This document shows, one piece after another, positions 7,487 through 15,065 of a stretch of DNA of 64,000 bases. Each line of letters opens with the position of its first letter. Position 1 is the first letter of the stretch. Below the pieces are notes generated by a model, which was not told the DNA's origin, did not search any database, and saw nothing but the letters and a program-made list of their open reading frames with translations. The position numbers and the translations under genes are program-made. This stretch comes from Peterkaempfera bronchialis (lineage in GTDB: Bacteria; Actinomycetota; Actinomycetes; Streptomycetales; Streptomycetaceae), in contig NZ_CP031264.1 of NCBI RefSeq assembly GCF_003258605.2, forward strand, positions 3,844,001-3,908,000, in the 5' to 3' direction.

Positions 7487-8641
7487 ATGGAGTTGGCAGC
7501 GCCTCGGGGGTACCGCTCGTACACCGCGAACATGGGACTGAAGGACACGGCGCATGACTTCGCGGTGGTGGTGTCCGAGGTGCCGGCCGTGTCCGCGGCA
7601 GTGTTCACCCGGTCGCGCTTCGCCGGGCCGAGCGTGGTCCTCAGCCGGGCCGACACCGCCCGGCACGGAAGTCGCGGCATGGTGGTCATCTCCCGCAACG
7701 CCAATGTGGCGACCGGCAAGGTCGGTGCGGAGCATGCGGAGGAGGTCCGCAGGCTCGCTGCCGAGAAGGCCGGGGTGCTGCCCGAGGAACTGGTGATCGG
7801 CTCGACCGGGGTGATCGGACGCCCCTACCCCATCGAGAGCATCCGGGACGGCATCGCCAGGATGCCGACGCCCCTCCCGAGTGCCGACTTCGAGGCCGCG
7901 GCGGCGGCCATCATGACCACCGACACCCGGGCCAAGTCCGTTCAGCTGCGCTGCGGTGATGCCGTCGTCGTGGGCATCGCCAAGGGCGTCGGCATGATCG
8001 AGCCCAATATGGCGACGCTGCTGACCTTCTTCTTCACCGACGCCCGGCTCGAAGCGGACCGGCTGGACGCCGTCTTCCGGCGGGTGGTCGACCGGACGTT
8101 CAATGCGCTCAGCATCGACACCGACACCTCTACCAGCGACACTGCGGCCGTGTTCGCCAACGGCCTGGCCGGGCCGGTGGACGAGGAGGAGTTCGAGCAG
8201 GTGCTGTACCAGGCCGCGCTGTCGCTGGTTCGGAACATCGCCTCCGACGGCGAGGGCGCAAGCAAGCTGCTGGAGGTGGAGGTCACCGGCGCCCGGGACG
8301 CGGCCCAGGCCAAGCGGGTGGGCAAGGTGGTGGTGAACTCGCCCCTGGTCAAGACCTCCGTGCACGGCGCCGACCCGAACTGGGGACGGGTGGCGATGGC
8401 CATCGGCAAGCTTGAGGACGAGTTCGACATCGACCCGGGTCGGGTGCGGATCCACTACGGCGAGTTGGAGATGTTCCCCGAGGAGCCGGATGACGCGATG
8501 CTGGAGCGCGCTCGGAAGTACCTGACCGGGGACGAGGTCGTCATCCGGATCGACCTCGGGATCGCGGACGGCGAGTTCACGGTGTACGGGTGCGACCTGA
8601 CCGAGGGTTACGTCGAACTCAACTCCGGCTATACGACCTGA
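7487..8641 (+). CDS. ArgJ/OAT2-family ornithine acetyltransferase
   Basis: The 384-residue protein is a complete member of the self-cleaving ornithine acetyltransferase family. 'KGVGMIEPNMATLL' contains the cleavage site, Ala176/Thr177, with Thr177 as the nucleophile of the beta chain. 'GSTGVIGRPYPIESI' near residue 105 and 'VKTSVHGADPNWGRVAMAIGK' are further family blocks. The enzyme moves acetyl between N-acetylornithine and glutamate. A lone copy outside an arginine operon, next to beta-lactam genes, recalls OAT2 of the clavulanate cluster. Here it could raise ornithine/glutamate-semialdehyde supply for pyrroline-5-carboxylate, or act on an acylated intermediate. The ATG follows GAAAGGG by 6 bp; a TTG 6 bp upstream is less likely. 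Confidence 0.85.
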   Translation: MELAAPRGYRSYTANMGLKDTAHDFAVVVSEVPAVSAAVFTRSRFAGPSVVLSRADTARHGSRGMVVISRNANVATGKVGAEHAEEVRRLAAEKAGVLPEELVIGSTGVIGRPYPIESIRDGIARMPTPLPSADFEAAAAAIMTTDTRAKSVQLRCGDAVVVGIAKGVGMIEPNMATLLTFFFTDARLEADRLDAVFRRVVDRTFNALSIDTDTSTSDTAAVFANGLAGPVDEEEFEQVLYQAALSLVRNIASDGEGASKLLEVEVTGARDAAQAKRVGKVVVNSPLVKTSVHGADPNWGRVAMAIGKLEDEFDIDPGRVRIHYGELEMFPEEPDDAMLERARKYLTGDEVVIRIDLGIADGEFTVYGCDLTEGYVELNSGYTT

Positions 8642-8742
8642 CGCCTGGGAAGGGAACCGACGTGCGGGTCGCCGTCACCCGCCCCGGGCGGCCCGCCTCG
8701 TCGGTGGACGCACGGGCGGGCGCGGCACTGGGACCCGGCCGG

Positions 8743-9402
8743 TCAGCCGCTGTCCCGTACGGTGATGCCCAGGGTGGCGGCGAGCATGGGTGCCAGCTCA
8801 AGCAGTTGCGCGCTGCTGACCGTCGCACCGCGCAGCGCGTCGAACCCGTCCGTGATCCCCAGGGCGGCAGCCCCCCGCAGGTCCACCCGGCTCAGCCGCG
8901 CCCGGTCGAACCGCACGCCGTCCAGGGTGGAGCCGGGGAAGGAGACGCTGGTGAGCGTGGCGCCGGCGAAGTCCACATCGCGGAGTACGCAGTCGGTGAA
9001 GGACACCTCGCGCAGCACACTGCCGCGCAGATTCACCGAGTCCAGCTTGCAGTTGTGGAACGCCACCCGCCGCAGCTCCGCGTCGAAGACCTCCAGTCCG
9101 GCCAGCATGGAGGCGACGACCTCGGCGTCCAGCCAGCCGGTCTGCGCCAGGTCGGTGCCCACCCAGCGGACGGTGTGCAGCCAGACGTCGTTGAACCGCG
9201 CCCGCCGCAGCCGCCCCCCGGTGAAGGTCACCGAGGAGAACGCGCACTCGGTGAAGCGGGCGCCGCCGGCCTCCGGCTCGGTGAACTCGGCCTCCTCGAA
9301 GAGCGCGGTGTCGTAGTCGCCCTCCCGGGAGAGCGGTCCGCCGACCGGCTTGAGATACGGCGCGTACGGCAGGTCGTCACGGTCGCGGGGAGCAGCAGCC
9401 AT
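8743..9402 (-). CDS. Pentapeptide-repeat protein
   Basis: The 219-residue protein consists largely of tandem five-residue repeats of the A(D/N)LXX type, for example 'ARFTECAFSSVTFTGGRLRRARF' and 'VNLRGSVLREVSFTDCVLRDVDFAGATL', which should fold as a right-handed quadrilateral beta-helix. The ends are not repetitive. Some members protect DNA gyrase; most have no known role, and nothing here points to gyrase. Convergent with the OAT2-like gene and 11 bp downstream of the next minus-strand gene, with which it may be cotranscribed. Confidence 0.8.
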   Translation of the reverse strand: MAAAPRDRDDLPYAPYLKPVGGPLSREGDYDTALFEEAEFTEPEAGGARFTECAFSSVTFTGGRLRRARFNDVWLHTVRWVGTDLAQTGWLDAEVVASMLAGLEVFDAELRRVAFHNCKLDSVNLRGSVLREVSFTDCVLRDVDFAGATLTSVSFPGSTLDGVRFDRARLSRVDLRGAAALGITDGFDALRGATVSSAQLLELAPMLAATLGITVRDSG

Positions 9403-9412
9403 GCCCGGGACC

Positions 9413-9781
9413 CTACCGACTGCCGAGGCCGGCGGCAGCCCGGACGGACCGCCGGACGGCCTCCGGGTCGGCGGCGGAGACCGCCAGCCGGGCGAACGGC
9501 GAGGAGCGGCGGTTGAGCTCCACACAGACCACCGGGTGGCGCGGCCGGACGACCGTGAAATCCTCGCCGACGGAGTGCCGCCGGGCGCCGACGCAGATCA
9601 GCGCGGGAATCCAGGTGCCCCGGCCGGCCAGCCCGCGCAGAGCGCGCCACCAGTCGCGTTCGACCGTCACGTCCCGCACCGCCGCGAGGGGCACCCGCAC
9701 CTCGCTGCGGCGTGCTGCGACCCGCTCCCACCACGCCAGGTGGACGACGAGTTCGCCGCTCTCCACGACCAGCTGCGCCAT
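9413..9781 (-). CDS. Conserved hypothetical protein, PH-like fold possible
   Basis: A 122-residue protein with no signal peptide or membrane segment. The pattern 'EVRVPLAAVRDVTVERDWWRALRGLAGRGTWIPALICVGARRH' and 'VVCVELN' resembles small bacterial PH-like proteins of actinobacteria, with alternating strands and one C-terminal helix. The ATG start is the first in frame. It ends 11 bp before the pentapeptide-repeat gene. No function is assigned. Confidence 0.6.
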   Translation of the reverse strand: MAQLVVESGELVVHLAWWERVAARRSEVRVPLAAVRDVTVERDWWRALRGLAGRGTWIPALICVGARRHSVGEDFTVVRPRHPVVCVELNRRSSPFARLAVSAADPEAVRRSVRAAAGLGSR

Positions 9782-9917
9782 CGCTCCTCCTCCAACTCCC
9801 GGAAGCGGGCCCCCGGGTGCACCGTACCGGGCGGACGGCCCGCGACCGGTGAGGCCCGCGACTGTGGGGGAGGAGCGCGCCGCGCCCTGCGGCGGCGCGG
9901 ATGTGATGATACGTCAG

Positions 9918-10145
9918 CTAGGACGCCACGGATTCGCCGTCCTCCAGTCGGAAACCGACCTTGACGCCGACCTGGTAGTGCTCGATCCGGCCGTCCTCGA
10001 TGTGCCCGCGGACCTGCACCACCTCGAACCAGTCCAGGTGGCGCAGCGTCTCGGAGGCGCGGCTGATCGCATTGCGGACGGCGGCGTCGACCCCGTCCTT
10101 GGAGGAGCCGACGATCTCGGTCACCCGGTAGGTGTGGTTGGACAT
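9918..10145 (-). CDS. Dodecin (flavin-storage protein)
   Basis: The 75-residue product starts '[27 protein letters not shown]' and contains '[29 protein letters not shown]', the full dodecin pattern: one helix against a three-stranded sheet, with the Trp (W39) that stacks on flavin. Dodecins assemble as dodecamers that bind FMN/FAD or CoA and buffer free flavin. The ATG lies in a 199-bp gap divergent from the next gene. Confidence 0.9.
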   Translation of the reverse strand: MSNHTYRVTEIVGSSKDGVDAAVRNAISRASETLRHLDWFEVVQVRGHIEDGRIEHYQVGVKVGFRLEDGESVAS

Positions 10146-10344
10146 GGCGGTCTCCCAGGCTCGTGGGGTGCGGCCCGTCCACCGTGCACCAGCGCGCCGG
10201 GGTCCGCGAGGCCGGTGGGCCGGTCGGGCGGTGGCGGACGGTGGCGGACGGTCTGAGGGCGGTGGCGGGCGGGCGGCGGGTTTCGGTTCCGTCCGATGGG
10301 GCACCGGGATGCCGCCAGGGTGCCGAGCGGCGAGAGGAGCGCAC

Positions 10345-10980
10345 ATGCGCATCGGGATCATCGGGGCCGGGCATATCGGTGCGACGCTGGCCCGGCAGTT
10401 CGCCCGGATCGGGCATGAGGTGGTGATCAGCAACTCCCGGGGGCCGCAGACCCTCCAGGCGCTCGTCCAGAACCTGGGCGGCGGCGTCCGGGCGGTCACC
10501 CCGGCCGAGGCGGTGGCATTCGGCGAGGTGGTCGTGGTGTCGGTGCCGTACGGCCGCTACCGGGAGCTGCCCGCCGAGGGGTTCGACGGCAAGGTCGTGA
10601 TCGACACCTGCAACTACTACCCGGAGCGGGACGGGCACGACCCGGACCTCGACTCCGGCGCCACCACCTCCAGCGAGAAGATCCGCGACCAGCTGGGCGG
10701 CGCCGACGTGGTCAAGGCGTTCAACGCCATCCACTGGGAGAACATCCGCGACCGAGGCCGCCCCAAGGGCGATCCCGAGCGGCTGGCCATCCCGATCTCG
10801 GGCGGGGACGAGGACGCCAAGGCCGTGGTGGCGGGCCTGATCCGGGACATCGGCTTCGACCCGCTGGACGCCGGCTACCTCGGCCGGGGCGGCTCCAAGC
10901 ACCAGCCCGGGACCAGGCTCTACGGCGCCGAGCTGAACGCCGAGGAGGCGAGCGCCCTGCTGCACACCCACGCGGGCTGA
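10345..10980 (+). CDS. NADPH-dependent F420 reductase-like oxidoreductase
   Basis: A 211-residue Rossmann protein: '[26 protein letters not shown]' is the dinucleotide fold, 'SNSRGP' follows the second strand in the position that favours NADP, and '[11 protein letters not shown]' and '[11 protein letters not shown]' are typical of the F420:NADP oxidoreductase-like family. Many members of this family act on substrates other than F420. The ATG follows GAGAGGAGC. The 5' gap to dodecin carries short GGTGGCGGAC tandem repeats (around 10230-10280). Confidence 0.8.
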   Translation: MRIGIIGAGHIGATLARQFARIGHEVVISNSRGPQTLQALVQNLGGGVRAVTPAEAVAFGEVVVVSVPYGRYRELPAEGFDGKVVIDTCNYYPERDGHDPDLDSGATTSSEKIRDQLGGADVVKAFNAIHWENIRDRGRPKGDPERLAIPISGGDEDAKAVVAGLIRDIGFDPLDAGYLGRGGSKHQPGTRLYGAELNAEEASALLHTHAG

Positions 10981-11007
10981 CCGCGTACGAGCGCAGACCG
11001 GCCCCGG

Positions 11008-11801
11008 TCAGGGCCGCAGCCCGGCCCGGGCCAGCCCGTCCGCCAGCAGGCCGGGTGCCTCGGCCAGGGAGGGCCCGTACCAGGTGAGGTGGCGCCCGCT
11101 GAGCAGCGCCGCCGGTACCCCGGGGAACGCCTCGGGGCCGTCGTCGGCGGTGAAGCGGTACGGCTCGTCGGGCAGCACCACCAGGTCGGGGCGGGCGGCC
11201 AGCAGTTCGGCGAGCGGGATGCGCGGATAGCGCTCCGGGTGGTCCGCGTAGAGCTGCCGTACGCCGAGGCGGCGGAGCAGGTCGCCGGCGAAGGTGTCCC
11301 GGCCAGCACCATCCAGGGGCGCCGCCACACCGGGACCACCGCGCGGGGCCGTACGGCCGGGGTGCCGAGCGCCCGCCAGGCGGCCTCGGCCTCGTCCAGC
11401 CAGGGCGGGCGGGGGAGTCCGCAGGCGGTGGTGAGCAGCCGGTCCAGGGAGGTCAGTGCCTGGTCCAGGTCGCGGACCACGGTGACCCAGACCGGGACCC
11501 CGGCCGTGCGCAGCGCGTCCAGGTCCACGGCCCGGTTCTCCTCCTCGTTGGCGATCACCAGGTCGGGGGCGAGTGCGGCGATCCGGCCGGGGTCGGGGTT
11601 CTTGGTGCCGCCGATCCGCTCCACTGCCAGCTCCGCCGGGTGGGTGCACCAGTCGGTCGCGCCGACCAGCAGCTCCGGTGCGGTGGCGGCGACCGCCTCG
11701 GTGAGCGACGGGACCAGCGACACCACTCGGCGCACCGGCCGTGCGGGTACCGGCAGGCCCAGGTCGTCGAGATGGGCGCGCGGCGCCCGCGAAGCGTCCA
11801 T
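11008..11801 (-). pseudogene. Periplasmic-binding (BtuF/cobalamin type) protein gene with a -1 frameshift
   Basis: The N-terminal half reads 'RRVVSLVPSLTEAVAATAPELLVGATDWC', 'IGGTKNPDPGRIAALAPDLVIANEEENR', the helical-backbone metal/cobalamin receptor family, up to 'RRPWMVLAG'. The expected continuation, 'DTFAGDLLRRLGVRQLYADHPERYPRIPL...DLVVLPDEPYRF', is present but in another frame. The break lies at the G run at about 11298-11300, where GCC-GGG-ACACC would read correctly with one more G. Total length 794 nt also implies one missing base. No signal peptide is seen, as in cytoplasmic actinobacterial homologues. Either a recent mutation or a base-calling error in a homopolymer. Confidence 0.75.
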
Positions 11802-11875
11802 CCGGCCACCGTACGCCCCGCCGCACGCCCCACTGCACGCCCTCTGGCGGGCCTGCCGTGCGCGCCCGGCCGGGC

Positions 11876-11911
11876 GGCGAGCCGGGCGACGAGCCGGGCG
11901 ACGAGCCGGGC
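11876..11911. repeat. Three 12-bp tandem units (GACGAGCCGGGC type)
   Basis: Units at 11876-11887, 11888-11899 and 11900-11911; the first differs at one base. They lie in the 267-bp gap between the frameshifted binding-protein gene and the small protein at 12069. No function seen. Confidence 0.6.
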
Positions 11912-12068
11912 CGGTGCGCATTCGCCCGTTCGCGTGCCCGGCCGAGGATCGCTCCCTTCCCCTGGGGACTCTTCTGTACGCTGCACGCTCAGTACGGAAT
12001 GCGGAGGAGGGCGCGGGCGACCGCGCGGACCCGGCCGTGCCGTACGACAGAAGCAAGGGAGCACGACC

Positions 12069-12392
12069 ATGGCCGCCGTCACCGCCGAGACCTCCACCTG
12101 CCGACTCTGCCCGCCGGGCGGAGGCACGGTGGTGGCCTGGTACCCCGGTGACGCGCCCGCCGCCAAGGCGTCCGCCCGCGCCCATCGGGAGGCGCAGGAG
12201 ACCGGGCTGCCGCACCATGACCACTACGACCCGGTACTGGACGCCTTTGTCGTCGTCCGCCACGAGGCCCCGGCTGGTGGCGCGACGGCTGGTGGCGCGA
12301 CGGCTGGTGGCGCGACGGCTGGTGGCGCAACGGCCGGCGGCGCAACGGCCGTGCCCGAGATCCCCGGCCAGGCGGCTGCCGCCGCCGGATAG
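12069..12392 (+). CDS. Small CxxC protein with a C-terminal GGATA repeat
   Basis: A 107-residue protein: N-terminal 'TSTCRLCPPGGGTVVAWYPGD' with a CRLC pair, a helical stretch 'AKASARAHREAQETG', then 'HHDHYDPVLDAFVVVRHE' and a low-complexity tail of five GGATA repeats. The CxxC and the His cluster could bind a metal. AAGGGA precedes the ATG by 8 bp. I do not recognise the family; the body looks like a conserved short actinobacterial protein and the tail like a local expansion. Confidence 0.6.
   Translation: MAAVTAETSTCRLCPPGGGTVVAWYPGDAPAAKASARAHREAQETGLPHHDHYDPVLDAFVVVRHEAPAGGATAGGATAGGATAGGATAGGATAVPEIPGQAAAAAG
12276..12350 (+). repeat. Five in-frame 15-bp tandem repeats (GGTGGCGCGACGGCT)
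   Basis: Units start at 12276, 12291, 12306, 12321 and 12336; the last two carry small changes. The unit length of 15 keeps the frame, encoding Gly-Gly-Ala-Thr-Ala each time. Such repeats change copy number by slippage without breaking the gene. Confidence 0.9.
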
Positions 12393-12407
12393 GCCACCTG
12401 GGCCAGT

Positions 12408-12454
12408 GCGGGCGCGGGGGCGGACCGGATCACCCGGTCCGCCCCCGCGCCCGC
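12408..12454. terminator. Bidirectional terminator hairpin, perfect 21-bp stem
   Basis: Arms 12408-12428 and 12434-12454 pair without mismatch around a 5-nt loop. It lies exactly between two convergent genes (ends at 12392 and 12466), so it can stop transcription from both sides. No long T tract follows, which is usual in high-G+C actinobacteria. Confidence 0.85.
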
Positions 12455-12465
12455 TGGGGCACCGC

Positions 12466-12780
12466 CTACCGGAGGCGGGGGTAGTGGAGGTGGGCGGCGA
12501 GGTTGCCGTTGCCCTGGACGGCGGCGACCTTGCCGGAGCGGCCGGTCGCGGCCGAGGTGTTGTTCTGATTGGAGCCTGCGGAGCCGGTGGCGGTCTGCTG
12601 CGAGCCGCTGGCGTTGCCGTGGACCCGGCCGACCAGGTTGCCCGAGCCGGTGCTGCTCACGACGCTGCCGTTGGAGGTTCGCCTGGCGTCGGTGGCATTG
12701 CTGGCCTGGGCGGTGCCGGCGCCGGCGAGGACGAGGGCGCCGAGGACGGCGAGGGCTGCGAGTGCGCGAAAGCGGGACAC
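12466..12780 (-). CDS. Small secreted Ser/Gly/Asn-rich protein
   Basis: The 104-residue product has a clear signal peptide ('RALAALAVLGALVLAGAGTAQA', cleavage after AQA near residue 26). The mature part is about 78 residues, free of Cys and rich in Ser, Gly, Asn and Thr: 'SSTGSGNLVGRVHGNASGSQQ', 'GSNQNN', ending 'NGNLAAHLHYPRLR'. The composition recalls small surface proteins of Streptomyces, but no chaplin or rodlin signature is present. The GTG start follows GGGAG. Function unknown. Confidence 0.65.
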   Translation of the reverse strand: MSRFRALAALAVLGALVLAGAGTAQASNATDARRTSNGSVVSSTGSGNLVGRVHGNASGSQQTATGSAGSNQNNTSAATGRSGKVAAVQGNGNLAAHLHYPRLR

Positions 12781-13148
12781 GCGGTCTCCCTGTGCTGGTG
12801 GCGGTGGTGCCGGCGGTGTGCCGGTGTGGCGGAGCGGGGTGGCCTCCCCGGGGATCCGCCGCTGCTGGCGTCGCTCCGCCAGCTTTCACCAGGACATCGA
12901 CACGTTTCCAGCCCTATGGCGTCAATTCGCTCGATAGCGTCACAAGGAACTCCCGGACCGGCAACGAGTGAGACGATCCCGAGGTCACGCCAACAGGCCC
13001 GAAAACCCCCGAACGGCCGCGTCTCCGGGCGTTCCGAGGCCATCGCGCACCGCGCCGCGCCGCCGTCAACCCGTGGTTGACCGAGTCCCCCTGCGTCACT
13101 CCCGAATCCGCTGGTCACCTGCTTGTCGTACTGGCACACTGTGACCTC
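12781..13148. other. 368-bp divergent intergenic region
   Basis: No convincing gene. It must hold the promoters of the secreted small protein (minus) and of the Hsp90-like gene (plus). The part 12895-13010 is less G+C-rich than the genes around it. Short frames here have no ribosome sites. The only strong element is the palindrome at the right end (see 13140-13156). Confidence 0.6.
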
Positions 13149-13156
13149 ATGTCACA
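13140..13156. promoter_or_regulatory. Perfect palindrome TGTGAC-N5-GTCACA over the Hsp90-like start codon
   Basis: Arms 13140-13145 and 13151-13156 are exact inverted repeats and enclose the ATG at 13149. The half-site TGTGA recalls Crp/FNR operators, but the spacer between TGTGA and TCACA is 7 rather than 6. A protein bound here, or the matching RNA hairpin, would block translation or early elongation. Confidence 0.45.
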
Positions 13157-15065
13157 GGGCCTGCGTGCCACTGAGGTTGACCTCGGCGGCCTCGTCACCG
13201 TGCTTGCCTCGCACCTCTACTCCACCCCGCTGGTCGCCCTGCGCGAACTCGTGCAGAACGGCCATGACTCCCTCACCCGCCGCCGCCTGGAGGACCCCTC
13301 CGGGCAGAACGGCGGCCGGATCACCGTGCGCGGCGACCGCTCCCGGGGCACCGTCTCCGTCGAGGACGGCGGCGCCGGGCTCACCGAACCCGAGATCCAC
13401 GCCTACCTCGCCACCGTGGGCACCGGCTACACCAGGCTGCTGCGCGAGGTCACCGGCAGCGACGAACTGATCGGCGCCTTCGGCCTGGGCTTTCTCTCCG
13501 CCTTCGCGGTGGCCGACGAGGTCACCGTCACCACCACCTCGCACCGCGAGCCGACGGCCGGCCACCGCTATCGCAGCGTCGGCGGCGAGCAGTACAGCGT
13601 GGAGCCGGTCCCGGCTCGCGCCCCCGGCACCCTGGTGGAGCTGCGCCTGAAGGCCGAGCACGCCCATATCGCCGACGAGGCGGTGCTGCGCGATGTGCTG
13701 ACCCGCTACTGCGTGCTGCTGCCCGTTCCCGTCCACCTCGGCGACGACCCGCAGCCGCTCAACGCCGTGCCCGTCCCCTGGCGGCAGGACCCGGCCCAGG
13801 ACCAGGCGCAGGACCCGGCGCGGGCTCAGGCTTCGGCCGATCCGCACGCCGCCCGGATGGAGTTCGCCGCCCGCTTCGGCCGCCGCTTCGAACCCCTCGC
13901 CGCCTTCCCCGTCACCCCGCGCGAGGGATCGGACGCCACCGGTCTGCTCTGGGTCCAGGACAGCGCCACCTACGGCACCAGCGACAACCGCGACCTGGCC
14001 GTCTATCTGCGCGGCATGCTGCTCTCCGAGGACGCCCGCGACCTGCTGCCCCGCTGGGCCGGCTTCATCGGCGGCGTCATCGAGTCCACCCGCCTCACCC
14101 CGACCGCCAGCCGTGAGGACCTCCAGCGCGACGACCACTACCGCGCCGTCCAGGAAGCCCTCGCCGACGCCGTGGTCGACGGCCTGTACGAGACCGCCCG
14201 GCTGCATCCCGGGGCCTGGCGCCGCATCCTGGCCCGGCACGGCCAGGAACTGCTGGGCGCCGCCCTCTGCGACGACCGCCTCTTCACCCTGCTCGCCGAC
14301 GATGTGCCCGTCCCCACCTCGCAGGGCGACCTCACGGCAGGCGCGCTGCGCGCCGCCGGTGGTGGCACCCTGCATATCGCGCTGGGCACCTCCGGCGGGT
14401 TCGAGGAGATGCTCTACCGCGCGATGCAGGTCCCGATCGCGCGCGGCGACCGCTACGCCGTACTGCCGTTCCTGCGCCGCTACGGGCAACTGCGCGGCTG
14501 CCGGGTGGTGGAGCTGGGCAGCGAGGACGGCAACCGGGCGCTCTTCCGCGACGCCGACCGGCCGCTCGCCGCCGACGAGGCCGCCTGGTTGGCGGCTGCC
14601 CTTGCCGACGACGGCGAGCAGCTGACCCCGGCCCGCTTCGCCCCCGCCGAACTGCCGCTGGTGCTGGTCCCCGACCGGGAGGCCGAGCTGAAGCAGCGGA
14701 TCGAGGACGACCAGGCCGACGCCCGCATCCCCGGCGCCGCGCTCCGCCTCGCCCGCGCCTTCACCGCCCGTACCGACGGCAGCGTCCGGGCCCGGCTCTA
14801 CCTCAACCTGGACAGCCCCGCCGTCCGGCGGCTGCTCGGGGCCTACCGCGCGGCCCACCCGGGCACCGCCACCGCCGCCGGGCTGCTCCGCTCCATGAAG
14901 GTCATCATGAGCGCGGCCGGCGGGGAGAGCCGTGGCGACCTCACCGCCGCACTGGCCGGGCTCGGCGCCGCCGTCGCCGCGCTCACCGCCGACACCGGCA
15001 CCACAGCGAACACCACCACAGCGAACACCGACACCAGCACCGACCGGGGGGAAGCCACCGCGTGA
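13149..15065 (+). CDS. Hsp90-family (HtpG-like) ATPase
   Basis: The 638-residue protein has the GHKL ATP site of Hsp90: 'ALRELVQNGHDSL' (Glu and Asn of the N box, about residues 32-40), 'VEDGGAGLTEPEI' (in place of DTGIGM) and 'LIGAFGLGFLSAF' (the lid/G2 box). A middle domain follows ('YLRGMLLSEDARDLLPRWAGFIGGVIES', 'TPTASREDLQRD'). It is related to HtpG but diverged and has a different C-terminus, ending in an Ala/Thr-rich tail. The open frame runs further upstream; the ATG was chosen because homologues begin near 'EVDLGGLVTVLASHLYSTP'. It overlaps the TPR gene by 4 bp. Likely a client-specific chaperone. Confidence 0.85.
   Translation: MSQGLRATEVDLGGLVTVLASHLYSTPLVALRELVQNGHDSLTRRRLEDPSGQNGGRITVRGDRSRGTVSVEDGGAGLTEPEIHAYLATVGTGYTRLLREVTGSDELIGAFGLGFLSAFAVADEVTVTTTSHREPTAGHRYRSVGGEQYSVEPVPARAPGTLVELRLKAEHAHIADEAVLRDVLTRYCVLLPVPVHLGDDPQPLNAVPVPWRQDPAQDQAQDPARAQASADPHAARMEFAARFGRRFEPLAAFPVTPREGSDATGLLWVQDSATYGTSDNRDLAVYLRGMLLSEDARDLLPRWAGFIGGVIESTRLTPTASREDLQRDDHYRAVQEALADAVVDGLYETARLHPGAWRRILARHGQELLGAALCDDRLFTLLADDVPVPTSQGDLTAGALRAAGGGTLHIALGTSGGFEEMLYRAMQVPIARGDRYAVLPFLRRYGQLRGCRVVELGSEDGNRALFRDADRPLAADEAAWLAAALADDGEQLTPARFAPAELPLVLVPDREAELKQRIEDDQADARIPGAALRLARAFTARTDGSVRARLYLNLDSPAVRRLLGAYRAAHPGTATAAGLLRSMKVIMSAAGGESRGDLTAALAGLGAAVAALTADTGTTANTTTANTDTSTDRGEATA

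Noticed and set aside
10920-12263. 447-residue protein reading through the BtuF-type gene
   Set aside because: After the G run near 11298 this frame loses homology and becomes Cys/Arg/Ser-rich; the homologous continuation is in another frame.
12060-12350. CRISPR-like array
   Set aside because: The 15-bp units are contiguous and in frame with no spacers, so this is a coding tandem repeat.
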